From Gammaproteobacteria bacterium (GTDB lineage: Bacteria > Pseudomonadota > Gammaproteobacteria > Steroidobacterales > Steroidobacteraceae): 64,000 nucleotides of DNA. Where the stretch lies: contig RGUL01000001.1 in the NCBI GenBank assembly GCA_010027845.1, positions 1 through 64,000 of the forward strand, written 5' to 3'. Position 1 is the stretch's first letter; every line of letters begins with the position of its first letter. Positions 10,558 to 20,196 of the stretch are shown here, piece by piece. Made by a program: the position numbers and the translations under genes. Below the pieces are notes generated by a model. The model had not been told where the DNA came from, did no database searches, and saw only the letters and a list, made by a program, of their open reading frames with translations.

Positions 10558-11651
10558 GTGCCCTGCCCCTCGGTCACGGCGACGACGTCGCCATCACCCA
10601 AAAATCCGGCGCCGCGCACCACGACGCGATCGGCCGCAGTGACCCCGGAGCGAATCTCGAATAAATTTTGTTGGGCGCTGCCGAGCTCGATGCGGCGCTG
10701 CGCGACTCGGTTGTCGTTACCGAGTACGAAAACGTAGGGATAGCCGTCTCGAAACACGACCGACTGACGCGGCAACACCATGACGCGCGCTTTGGCCGTA
10801 CGGATGCGACCCTCGGCAAACATTCCGGCACGCAACGCGCCCGGGTCTGGCAAATCGGCATACACCAAGGCCGTGCGAGTTTTGGCATCGAGCGCGGGCG
10901 AGACTGCGCGGATGCGGCCCGCGATCGACTCGCCCGACGGACCACGCAAGGCGACCACCGCACCCGGCACGATACGCAGTAAATCGTTCTCGGCGATTTC
11001 GGCACGCCACTCGAGACGACCGCGACGAATCAAACGCAACAGCTCGGTGCCGGTCGAGACGATTTGACCGGGCTGTACGTTGCGCGCGGAGATGATGCCG
11101 TCATCGGGCGCTTGCAAGCTCGCGAACGCGAGCCGCAGACGCGTCGCGTCACGATCGGCTTCCGCCGCGAGTGCCGCTGCGGCGGTCTTCGCTCGGTTGG
11201 CGTTCAACTCGTCGAAGTTCGCCGAAGAAATCAATTTGCGCTCGAGCAAACTTTCGCCGCGGGTCGCTTGGGCGCGCGCGAGCTCGGCACTCGCCCGCGC
11301 TTGTGCGAGCGTCGCCTCCGATTGTTTGGCTTGCATCTCGAGCGTGCGCTTATCGAGTTCGAGCAGCACTTGGCCTTTACGCACTCGAGCACCGACCTCG
11401 ACGGGCACGTTCGCGACGCGCAACCCGGCGAGCTCGACACCGAGCGACATTTCTTGCCACGCGGCCACCGCGCCCGAGGCGACCGTCTCACGCTCGATCT
11501 CTTGCATCGACGGTCGCGTGGCCGTCACCGTCAACGAGGCGGGCGGCGGTTTCGGCTCGTTGCCGCGCCCGGAGCACGCCGTGAGTGCGACGAACGGCAG
11601 CGCAGCGAAAATCAGCAGACGCGAGAGTTTGGTTTCGGAACGAAAATTCAT
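10554..11651 (-). CDS. RND efflux periplasmic adaptor (membrane fusion protein)
   Basis: Lipoprotein signal 'FVALTACSG', coiled-coil hairpin flanked by lipoyl halves, 'APDDGIISARNVQPGQIVSTGTELLRLI'; ATGA overlap with the RND gene. Confidence 0.92.
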   Translation of the reverse strand: MNFRSETKLSRLLIFAALPFVALTACSGRGNEPKPPPASLTVTATRPSMQEIERETVASGAVAAWQEMSLGVELAGLRVANVPVEVGARVRKGQVLLELDKRTLEMQAKQSEATLAQARASAELARAQATRGESLLERKLISSANFDELNANRAKTAAAALAAEADRDATRLRLAFASLQAPDDGIISARNVQPGQIVSTGTELLRLIRRGRLEWRAEIAENDLLRIVPGAVVALRGPSGESIAGRIRAVSPALDAKTRTALVYADLPDPGALRAGMFAEGRIRTAKARVMVLPRQSVVFRDGYPYVFVLGNDNRVAQRRIELGSAQQNLFEIRSGVTAADRVVVRGAGFLGDGDVVAVTEGQGT

Positions 11652-11683
11652 GTCGACACGATACGCACACCGGCGGATACGTG

Positions 11684-13948
11684 CTAGCGAGAACCCGCGC
11701 TCGTCCGACGATCGGCCAAGGAAATCGTCGCGCGTCGCGTGCGCGCCACCGATGCCGCCGCGCGGACCTCGAAACATCGGTGTATTTGCGGATTGCGCGC
11801 AAAATCCGGCGGAATCGTCCGCGGTCCGATGTCTTCCACCCGCCAACGCTCGGCGAGAGCGGGATCGAGCTTGAATTTTTGGGCGTTGGTCGAAAACACC
11901 AAAAGACCGTTCGGGGCGAGCACCGCCATGCAGTCGTCGATCAAACCGGCGTGATCGCGCTGCACGTCGAACACGCCGGTCATCCGCTTGCTGTTGGAGA
12001 AGGTCGGCGGATCGCAAAACACGAGATCGTATTGCTCGCCGCGGTGCGCCGCCTCGCGTAACCACTCGCGTACGTCAGCCTGCACGAGCGAGTGCCCAAC
12101 GTCGAAACCGTTCAACCGCAAATTTTGCCGCGCCCAGTCGAGATAGGTCGCCGATAAATCGACGCTGGTCGTGGCCACGGCGCCACCCGCCGCCGCGTAG
12201 ACGGTCGCGCTGCCGGTGTAGGCGAATAAATTCAAAAAGCGTGTCTCGCGTGCAGCGGTCCGCAAGCGTGCGCGGGTGACGCGATGGTCGAGAAATAAAC
12301 CGGTGTCGAGATAGGCGTCGAGGTTGACCCGAAATCGCAGCTCATTCTCGCGCACCACGTGGAAATCACCGTCGCCCTCGCGACGCTGATACTGCTCGCC
12401 GCGCTTGTGACGACGGCGCGTCCGCAAGCGGATGCTCTCGGCCGTGATGCCGGTGGCAGCGACCAACGCCGCGAGTGCTTCGCTGCGACGACGTCGCACG
12501 GCATCTTCCGGGATGTCGGCGGGCGCCTGATATTCCTGCACGACCAGCCAACGTCGGGAAGCGTCTTCGGCCGTGTAAAGATCGATCGCAAAGGCATATT
12601 CCGGCATATCGGCGTCGTAGATCCTGTGGCAGCCGACTTGCTCACGCTTCACCCAAGCGGCGAGTTGCTTGATATTTTTGGTGATGCGATTACCGAACAT
12701 CACCGCACCCGGCGTCGTCGCGAGCGCGGGGTCGATCTGCAAACCTTCGCGCGGCCGCAAATCACGCGCCGCCGACGCGCCGATTTTGATGCGCAACAAT
12801 CTGCATTCGAGTGCGCCGTTCCAAAGATTGTGGACGCGATGGGCGCGCAATCCGAGTTCGAGACCGAGCGACGGGTCGCCGGTGAGCACCGCCGCTTCCC
12901 AACCCGAGAACCGTTCGCGCAAAACGCGCCCGAGATCGGCGTGCACCGCGCGCGCTGCGCGTTGATCGCCGAGCCGTAGACCCCAAGGCGGATTCGTGCA
13001 TAGCAAACCGGTCGTCGAGTCCGCCGGCGGCGTGCACTCGCTCAACGCAGCACGTCGCCAGCGCACGAATTCGGAGACGCCCGCGTGCGAAGCACTCTCG
13101 TCCGCAAGGCGCAAGGTACGTGCATCGACGTCGCTACCGAAAAACCGTGGCTCGCACTGCCGCGCCGCTGCCAGACCCGCATCCCGCCGCGTATCGGCTG
13201 CCGCACGCACGCGCTCCCACAGCGCGGCATCATGACCGCGCCAAGCAAGAAAACCGAAGTATCGACGGCCGTGATTGGCGGCAAAACCCGTCGCCATTCT
13301 CGCCGCCTCGATAACGAACGTACCGGAGCCGCACATCGGATCGACGAAATACGCACCACCGGCCGCGAGTGTCGGCCACCCGGCGCGCAGCAAAATCCCG
13401 GCGGCGACGTTCTCACGCAGCGGGGCCTCACCGGTCGCCACCCGCCAACCACGACGATGTAGCCCCTCGCCGGCCAGATCGATCGACACCGTCACCCAAG
13501 TGCCGACCGCGTGGGCGTGCACGCGAACCGAGGGCTCCTCGGTCGCGATGCTCGGTCGCACACCGGTCGTCTCGCGCAACACATCGCAGATCGCATCTTT
13601 GAGACGCAAGGTACCGAAGTGCGTATTGACGATGGTCGGATGACGACCACTCCACTCGCAAGCGAGCGTGCCCCGCGGATCGACGTGCTGCGCCCAATCG
13701 ATCCCGCGCAACGCCGCTTGAATCGACGCATCGTCCTGCGCCTCGAACCGCGCAATTTCAAGGTGCACGCGACTTGCGACCCACGACTCGAGACAGCAGC
13801 GATAGGCGATCTCCAAAGATCCGGTGAACGAGACCGCATTACCCCGCTCGCGCAAGTCCGTCGCGCCGTACGCGAGCAATTCTTTGGCGAGCAGATCACC
13901 ACAACCACGCGGCACGCTGGCCAAAAATTGCCGGATCATATGGGCCAC
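11684..13948 (-). CDS. rlmL: Bifunctional 23S rRNA methyltransferase RlmKL
   Basis: THUMP + two MTase domains; 'FVDPMCGSGTFVIEAA', 'CTNPPWGLRLG', 'FLNLFAYTGSATVYAA', 'FCDPPTFSNSKRM'. Confidence 0.93.
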   Translation of the reverse strand: MAHMIRQFLASVPRGCGDLLAKELLAYGATDLRERGNAVSFTGSLEIAYRCCLESWVASRVHLEIARFEAQDDASIQAALRGIDWAQHVDPRGTLACEWSGRHPTIVNTHFGTLRLKDAICDVLRETTGVRPSIATEEPSVRVHAHAVGTWVTVSIDLAGEGLHRRGWRVATGEAPLRENVAAGILLRAGWPTLAAGGAYFVDPMCGSGTFVIEAARMATGFAANHGRRYFGFLAWRGHDAALWERVRAAADTRRDAGLAAARQCEPRFFGSDVDARTLRLADESASHAGVSEFVRWRRAALSECTPPADSTTGLLCTNPPWGLRLGDQRAARAVHADLGRVLRERFSGWEAAVLTGDPSLGLELGLRAHRVHNLWNGALECRLLRIKIGASAARDLRPREGLQIDPALATTPGAVMFGNRITKNIKQLAAWVKREQVGCHRIYDADMPEYAFAIDLYTAEDASRRWLVVQEYQAPADIPEDAVRRRRSEALAALVAATGITAESIRLRTRRRHKRGEQYQRREGDGDFHVVRENELRFRVNLDAYLDTGLFLDHRVTRARLRTAARETRFLNLFAYTGSATVYAAAGGAVATTSVDLSATYLDWARQNLRLNGFDVGHSLVQADVREWLREAAHRGEQYDLVFCDPPTFSNSKRMTGVFDVQRDHAGLIDDCMAVLAPNGLLVFSTNAQKFKLDPALAERWRVEDIGPRTIPPDFARNPQIHRCFEVRAAASVARTRRATISLADRRTSAGSR

Positions 13949-15333
13949 CGTTTGACGCGACGCGTGGGCTTGAGATGTCGCACGAGGATACGATAGACGT
14001 CGGCATCAAAGCCGGCACGCGGCGCCGCGAGCCCGGGCTCGTTATGCCCCGGAACGACGGTGCCCAAATATTGCCAACCGTCGATCACGTGCCAGTGCAA
14101 CACGTCCTGCGCGCTGCGCTCTTCGATCACGATCGCACCGTCGTACGGCCAGCGTCGCAGCTTCGCCGGGGCGAGCGCGAGTTTCGCGCGCAGCGCGTGT
14201 CGCGCGAGCGGCTCGGCGCCGACGCAAACGCCGTCACAACGGCCGAGCTGACGTGCGAAGCAAGAACCATCGCCCTCGCCCTCGAGACCCAATACACGCA
14301 AACACAAGCGTGCATCGCGCGCGAGCGTGGTGAGCGCAGTGCGCGCTTGGCGTGCGCTGCGATACAGGCCGAAGGCGTCACCCTCGGTCGGAATCGGCCC
14401 ATCTAAATTCACGAGCTTGGGCGCGACCGCATCGTCGGCGAAATGCCAAGTGCACACCTCGCCACCGCGCAGTCTCCGGTTGTAGACGGGCTGTAATTCG
14501 CGCACCAACTTCGACTCGAGCAGCAATGCGCCGAGTTCGCCCGCCGTTTCGGTCCAGACGATACGTCGGACTTGGCTCGCGAGCCGTTGTGATTTCGCAT
14601 CGCGGGTCGCACCCCCGAAATGCCCGAGCACACGCTCGCGAATATTGTTGGCCTTGCCGATGTAGAGCAAGGCATCGCCTTCGCCCAAAAAACGATATAC
14701 ACCAGCCGCCTCCGGCAGATCATCGACGAGATCGGCGGGAAACTGCGACGGCAGCGAAGGTCGCCGCGCGACCGCCTCGATGGCGGCGTCGAACTGCAGC
14801 GGGTCGATCGTCGCCGACAATTTTTGCCAAAATTGCGCCAGCACGTCGGCATCGGGCATGGCGCGGTGTCGCACGGGGCACTCGAGGCCGTGTCGCTCGA
14901 TCAAGGTGTCAAGGTTGTGGCGGCCCGCGTCAGGAAACAACTGGCGCGATAAGCGCACCGTGCAGGCGAGCGGCGCCGAATAAGCATGACCTGCACGACG
15001 CAGCTCGGCACGTACGAAACCGTAGTCGAAGCGTACGTTGTGCGCTACGAAACGCCGTCCGGCGAGTCGCTCAAGGACCTGCGGCGCGATACGCTCGAAC
15101 GGCGGTGCATCGGCCACCATTTCATTGGAGATACCGGTCAAATTTTGAATCGACGGCGGAATCGTGACACCGGGATTGACCAGCGAACTCCACCGCCATT
15201 CGATCCGACCATCCTGCATGCCGATGATCGCGATCTCGGTGATCCGATGCCAAGCGGGATGACCACCGGTCGTCTCGACGTCGACGAAAGCGACCGGGCC
15301 GCGCGCGGAAGCGTTCAACCGAGCTCGATCCAA
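13936..15333 (-). CDS. DnaQ-like 3'-5' exonuclease fused to a UvrC-type GIY-YIG endonuclease domain
   Basis: ExoI 'FVDVETTGG', ExoII 'FVAHNVRFDYGFV', ExoIII 'HRAMPDADVL'; then 'AAGVYRFLGEGDALLYIGKANNIRERVLGHF' (GIY-YIG). Confidence 0.88.
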   Translation of the reverse strand: MDRARLNASARGPVAFVDVETTGGHPAWHRITEIAIIGMQDGRIEWRWSSLVNPGVTIPPSIQNLTGISNEMVADAPPFERIAPQVLERLAGRRFVAHNVRFDYGFVRAELRRAGHAYSAPLACTVRLSRQLFPDAGRHNLDTLIERHGLECPVRHRAMPDADVLAQFWQKLSATIDPLQFDAAIEAVARRPSLPSQFPADLVDDLPEAAGVYRFLGEGDALLYIGKANNIRERVLGHFGGATRDAKSQRLASQVRRIVWTETAGELGALLLESKLVRELQPVYNRRLRGGEVCTWHFADDAVAPKLVNLDGPIPTEGDAFGLYRSARQARTALTTLARDARLCLRVLGLEGEGDGSCFARQLGRCDGVCVGAEPLARHALRAKLALAPAKLRRWPYDGAIVIEERSAQDVLHWHVIDGWQYLGTVVPGHNEPGLAAPRAGFDADVYRILVRHLKPTRRVKRWPI

Positions 15334-16823
15334 GTGGTCTTAAGTTCAGTGTATTTGTCGAACGCGTGCAACGACTTGTCGCGGCCGATACCCGATTGTC
15401 GAAAACCACCGAACGGCACGGTGATGTCGTCCGCGTCGTAGCAATTCACATACACCGTGCCTGCGCGCAAGGCACGCGCCGTGCGATGCGCGCGCGTCAG
15501 ATCGCGCGTCCAAACCGCAGCGGCGAGCCCGTAGATCGAATCGTTGGCGAGCGCAATCGCTTCGTCGGCCGTCCGAAAAGTACTCGACACCAAAACCGGA
15601 CCGAAAATTTCTTCACGCGCGATGCGCATCTGTGGACGCACCGCGGTGAAGATCGTCGGCTCGACGTAATAGCCGCCCGAGGACTTGCGGACCCGTCGTC
15701 CACCGAGCGTCACGCTCGCCCCCTCGGCACGCCCGGCGTCGATATACGCGAGCACACGCTGCAGTTGCGACTCGTCGACCAACGCACCGAGTCGCGTCGC
15801 CGGATCGAGCGGATCGCCTGGCGCGAACTCTCGCGCCACCTGTGCGATACGGGCGAGCAAGTCGTCGCGGATCGATTCTTCGACCAACAAACGCGAGCCC
15901 GCAGAACACATTTCGCCTTGATTGAAAAAAATCGCCGTGGCCGCGGCGCGCGCGGCGGCATCGAGATCGGCACAATCGGCGAAGACGATATTTGCCGACT
16001 TACCACCGCATTCGAGTCCGACGCGCTTCATGTTCGATTGTCCGGCGTACTGCATCACGAGCTTGCCGGTGGCGGTCGAGCCCGTGAAGCCGATCGCATC
16101 GACGTCCATCGACGCCGCTAGCGCTTTACCCGCCGTCGGGCCGAACCCCGGCACGACGTTGAACACGCCCGGCGGCACACCCGCCTCGAGCGCAAGATCC
16201 GCAAGTCGCAGCGCGGTGTACGATGATTTCTCGGACGGCTTCAACACCAAAGAATTGCCGGCGGCGAGTACCGGCCCGATCTTCCAAGACGCCATCAACA
16301 GCGGAAAATTCCACGGGATGATCGCACCGACCACGCCGACCGGTTCACGGGTCACCGTGGCGAGCGCATCCGCTCCGGTCGGGGCAACCTCGCCGTAAAT
16401 TTTGTCGACCGCTTCGGCGTACCAGCGGATCGTCCGCACGGTCGCCGGGACATCCATTTCGAGGCTGTCGGTGATCGGTTTGCCGACGTCCAGAGTCTCG
16501 AGCAGCGCAAGCTCGTCGCGCGCGCTGGCGATCGCTTCGGCGTAGCGCAGCAAAATCTTCTTGCGAACCGCCGGACGCAGCGCAGACCAAACCCCGGAGT
16601 CGAAGGTCCGCCGCGCCACCGCGACCGCCCGGTCGATGTCGCCGGCGTCACCCGCCGCCACCTCGCCGAGCACTCGTCCATCGATCGGGCTCGACTTCGT
16701 GTACCGCGCCGCGTCCCGCAACGCCTCGCGCCGGCCGTCGATCAACGCCCGCCCGTCGGGGCGCAACTGCGCGGCCCGCTCGTGCCAAGACGACGGCTGC
16801 AGCGCGGAATCTTTGGTCGTCAT
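15315..16823 (-). CDS. Aldehyde dehydrogenase, possibly gamma-glutamyl-gamma-aminobutyraldehyde dehydrogenase type
   Basis: 'PWNFPLLMASWKIGPVLAAGNSLVLKPSE', 'GFTGSTATGKLV', 'LECGGKSANIVFADCADLD', 'NQGEMCSAGSRL'. Confidence 0.9.
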   Translation of the reverse strand: MTTKDSALQPSSWHERAAQLRPDGRALIDGRREALRDAARYTKSSPIDGRVLGEVAAGDAGDIDRAVAVARRTFDSGVWSALRPAVRKKILLRYAEAIASARDELALLETLDVGKPITDSLEMDVPATVRTIRWYAEAVDKIYGEVAPTGADALATVTREPVGVVGAIIPWNFPLLMASWKIGPVLAAGNSLVLKPSEKSSYTALRLADLALEAGVPPGVFNVVPGFGPTAGKALAASMDVDAIGFTGSTATGKLVMQYAGQSNMKRVGLECGGKSANIVFADCADLDAAARAAATAIFFNQGEMCSAGSRLLVEESIRDDLLARIAQVAREFAPGDPLDPATRLGALVDESQLQRVLAYIDAGRAEGASVTLGGRRVRKSSGGYYVEPTIFTAVRPQMRIAREEIFGPVLVSSTFRTADEAIALANDSIYGLAAAVWTRDLTRAHRTARALRAGTVYVNCYDADDITVPFGGFRQSGIGRDKSLHAFDKYTELKTTWIELG

Positions 16824-17034
16824 ACGCTGAATTGTAGCAGCGCCCCCGTCCCCGACCGCCGTGGCGCCCGAGGCCCGCGCACCGTCGCGTCGCAGCCGCG
16901 CGTCGCGCCGCACCATCACAGTGCGCAATCGCACGCAACTCTGCGTAAAATGCCGGTTGGGGGACACACAGGCGGTGGCACGGCACTTGCTGATGCACCG
17001 ATCGGAACCACCCAACCCCGAGGGACCTCAGACA

Positions 17035-17739
17035 ATGAAAAAGCATCTCGCCATCGCGGCACTCTCCATCACGGCACTGTTCGCTGGCACCGCTCGCGCA
17101 GAGCTCGGCTCCACCATCACGCTGACCAGCGATTACGACTTTCGTGGCATCACGCAAACGGCATTGAAGCCGGCGTTGCAGGCGAGCCTCGATTACACGC
17201 ACGCGTCGGGCTTCTATGCCAGCGCGTGGGGGAGCAACGTCGAATTTGGCAAGACCGCGAAGTCGAAAGTCGAACTCGACTGGATCGCGGGGTTTAAAGG
17301 CAATTTCGCCGAAGGGTTCGGCTACGACGTCGGCGTGATTCGTTATTCGTACGTGCCGACCAGTGATGATGTGGCCTACAACGAAATCTACGCAGGCGTG
17401 AACCTGCAAGCCGTGTCACTCAAATATTGGTACTCGAATAGTTTCGGCAACGTCGGCGACGCTGCGTCGTACCTCGAAGCCAATGCGACAATTCCGCTGC
17501 CGAGCGAGTTCGGCCTCGCCCTGCACGCCGGGCACAGCGCCGGTAAATACTGGGACAACAGCAACGGCCGCGGGTACACGGACTACTCGATCGGCTTCAG
17601 TAAGCCCATCGGTAAATTGACCGCCACTTTGAAGTGGGTCGACGGCTCCGACTTGCGCTCGGCCGTCAAAACTCCGGCCGACGTGGGCACATCTAAGAGC
17701 AAGGTGATCTTCCAAATCGCCACCACCGTGGGGCTCTGA
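17035..17739 (+). CDS. TorF-family putative outer-membrane porin
   Basis: Signal peptide 'MKKHLAIAALSITALFAGTARA', then 'LTSDYDFRGITQT' and an aromatic beta-barrel pattern. Confidence 0.82.
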   Translation: MKKHLAIAALSITALFAGTARAELGSTITLTSDYDFRGITQTALKPALQASLDYTHASGFYASAWGSNVEFGKTAKSKVELDWIAGFKGNFAEGFGYDVGVIRYSYVPTSDDVAYNEIYAGVNLQAVSLKYWYSNSFGNVGDAASYLEANATIPLPSEFGLALHAGHSAGKYWDNSNGRGYTDYSIGFSKPIGKLTATLKWVDGSDLRSAVKTPADVGTSKSKVIFQIATTVGL

Positions 17740-17755
17740 ACGCCGAGATCATTCG

Positions 17756-18913
17756 ATGGTCGATTTCACCCGCAGTCCGCGCGAACTCGAACTCGAGGCA
17801 CGCACCAAGCAATTCATACGCGAGGTGGTGATTCCCTTCGAGTCCGATCCGCGGCTCGCGCACGGCGTTCCCGACGAACTCGTGCGCGAGATGCGGGTTA
17901 AGGCGCGCGAGGCAGGTCTGCTCGCGCCGCAAGCGCCGGTTGAATGGGGCGGATACGGTCTCGATCATCGCGAGACCGCGACCGTATTACGCGCCGCGGG
18001 CTATTCTTTGCTCGGTCCGCTCGCGATGAACTGCGCCGCACCCGACGAAGGCAACATCCACCTACTTGATCGCGTCGCGACTCCGGCGCAGAAAGAACGA
18101 TTTTTGCAACCGCTCGCCGCGGGTACGATTCGCTCTTCGTTTTTCATGACCGAGCCGGACGGCGGCGCGGGCTCCGATCCGGACATGATGCGCACCGAGG
18201 CGACTCGCGACGGTGATCATTGGGTCGTGAACGGTCGCAAGTGGTTCATCTCGGGTGTCGACGGCGCGAACATGGGCATCATCATGGCGCGCACCGGACA
18301 ACACGCCACGATGTTCCTCACACCGCTACCGACGCCCGGCCTCACCGTCGAGCGCGTGATGCACACCGCCGATGGACTGATGCCCGGCGGACACGGCGTC
18401 GTCAAACTCGACGGGGTACGCATCCACGAATCTTTGGTGCTCGGCGAAGTGAACGAAGGCTTTCGCTACGCTCAGGTGCGGCTCGCACCCGCGCGACTCA
18501 CGCACTGCATGCGTTGGTGGGGCGCCGCGCGCCGCGCGCAAGACATCGCAACCGCCTACGCCACGCGACGCGTCGCGTTCGGCAAGCCATTGATCGACCA
18601 CGAAGGTGTCGGCTTCATGCTGGCACGCAACGAAATCGAGTTGCGACAGGCGGAGCTCATGATCGACTACGTCGCGTGGACGCTCGATCAAGGCAGTCGT
18701 GCCTCGACCGATTCGAGCATGGCCAAATATTCGGTCTCGGAATCTTTATTCCAGATCGTCGATCGCTGCGTGCAGGTGCTCGGCGGCCAGGGCATCGTCG
18801 ACGAGACTCAGGTGTCGATGATTTGGCGCGAGATTCGCGCCTTCCGAGTCTACGACGGCCCCTCTGAAGTGCACCTCTACTCGCTCGCCCGCCGCCTCAA
18901 GCGACACGGCTAA
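17756..18913 (+). CDS. Acyl-CoA dehydrogenase family protein
   Basis: 'SFFMTEPDGGAGSDPDMMRTEA', 'WVVNGRKWFISG', 'QVLGGQGIVDE'. Confidence 0.9.
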   Translation: MVDFTRSPRELELEARTKQFIREVVIPFESDPRLAHGVPDELVREMRVKAREAGLLAPQAPVEWGGYGLDHRETATVLRAAGYSLLGPLAMNCAAPDEGNIHLLDRVATPAQKERFLQPLAAGTIRSSFFMTEPDGGAGSDPDMMRTEATRDGDHWVVNGRKWFISGVDGANMGIIMARTGQHATMFLTPLPTPGLTVERVMHTADGLMPGGHGVVKLDGVRIHESLVLGEVNEGFRYAQVRLAPARLTHCMRWWGAARRAQDIATAYATRRVAFGKPLIDHEGVGFMLARNEIELRQAELMIDYVAWTLDQGSRASTDSSMAKYSVSESLFQIVDRCVQVLGGQGIVDETQVSMIWREIRAFRVYDGPSEVHLYSLARRLKRHG

Positions 18914-20196
18914 GGTTTGAAGTCGGGATCCGCGCTCACGCGCCGCGCGCGCGTGCCGGCCGGCGCAGAGTAATAACCCGGATCTTCGTAAGTGCGCAGT
19001 CCGTCGCGCACTTTCACGATTGTCATCATGCCGCCCATTTCGAGATTACCGAACGGTCCCTGCCCCATCGCCATCGGCAAAGTATTTTCCGGCGTATCGT
19101 GGAAGGCCATGTCGGTGTGCACTTGGTGCTCCGCCATGCCTTGCTCGCCCATGGAAAAATAGCCGGGTAAATGTTTCGCGATCTGCGGGTCGAGATCGCG
19201 CTGTTTCACGCCCAGCGGATTCGGGATGTCGTGGCCCATGGCGTTCATGGTGTGATGCGATTTGTGGCAATGGAAGGCCCAATCGCCCGGCAACTTTGCG
19301 TCGAATTCGATATCGATCGTCGTGCCGACGGGGACCAACGCGGTGGTCATCAACCACTGCGCCGACTCTGGAATTCGGCCGGCATCGGTGCCGACGACCT
19401 TGAAATGCGCACCGTGTAAATGCATCGGATGGTCGTGCATCGACATGTTCGCCATACGAATGCGCACGCGTTGCCCCGTGCGCACGATCATGTGGTCGAT
19501 CGCCGGAAAGACCTTGCCGTTGAAGGTCCAAAGGTTGAAGTCGGTCATCACCGAGGGATCCGGGCGATAGGTGCCGGGATGCACCGCCCAGTTGTGCAGC
19601 ATGATGGCGAAGTCGCGATCGACGGCATGACGATTTTCCCGCGGGTGGATCACGAACAGCCCCATCATCCCCATCGCCGACTGCACCATTTCGTCGGCAT
19701 GCGGGTGATACATGCGCGTGCCCGATTCACGCAGCGTGAATTCGTAAACGTAGGTCTCACCGGGCTTGATTTGCGGTTGATTGAGCCCGCCTACGCCATC
19801 CATCCCGTTCGGTAACAAGATGCCGTGCCAATGCACGGTCGTATGCTCCGGCAATTTATTGGTGACGTAGATGCGGACCCGGTCACCCTCGACCGCTTCG
19901 ATGGTCGGACCCGGCGTACTACCGTTGTAACCCCAAGCCTTGATCCGCGTACCCGGTGCGAACTCGTGCTCGATTTCTTCGGCGATCAGATGGAATTCTT
20001 TGACACCGCTCTTGAGCTTATACGGCAGGCTGCGACCATTCAGCGTCACGACCGGGACGGGCGGACGCAACGCGTCGCCGGTCGGCGCCGATCTGCCGGC
20101 CGCGACGGCACCGGCCCCACCAGCACCGGCCGCACCAGCACCGGCGGCGAGCAATAATTGCCGACGATTCACCTTGGTTTCGTCTCGTTCGCTCAC
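18910..20196 (-). CDS. Multicopper oxidase with twin-arginine-like signal (GTG start)
   Basis: Cu ligands 'TVHWHGILLP', 'RMYHPHADE', 'HDHPMHLHGAHF', 'FHCHKSHHTMNAMGHD'; N-terminal 'NRRQLLLAAGAGAAG'. Confidence 0.9.
   Translation of the reverse strand: MSERDETKVNRRQLLLAAGAGAAGAGGAGAVAAGRSAPTGDALRPPVPVVTLNGRSLPYKLKSGVKEFHLIAEEIEHEFAPGTRIKAWGYNGSTPGPTIEAVEGDRVRIYVTNKLPEHTTVHWHGILLPNGMDGVGGLNQPQIKPGETYVYEFTLRESGTRMYHPHADEMVQSAMGMMGLFVIHPRENRHAVDRDFAIMLHNWAVHPGTYRPDPSVMTDFNLWTFNGKVFPAIDHMIVRTGQRVRIRMANMSMHDHPMHLHGAHFKVVGTDAGRIPESAQWLMTTALVPVGTTIDIEFDAKLPGDWAFHCHKSHHTMNAMGHDIPNPLGVKQRDLDPQIAKHLPGYFSMGEQGMAEHQVHTDMAFHDTPENTLPMAMGQGPFGNLEMGGMMTIVKVRDGLRTYEDPGYYSAPAGTRARRVSADPDFKP

Noticed and set aside
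20096-20155. Repetitive GCACCGGC(C/A)... tract near the multicopper oxidase N-terminus, considered as CRISPR-like or satellite repeat
   Set aside because: Just a Gly/Ala-rich codon repeat in the signal-peptide region; no spacers.
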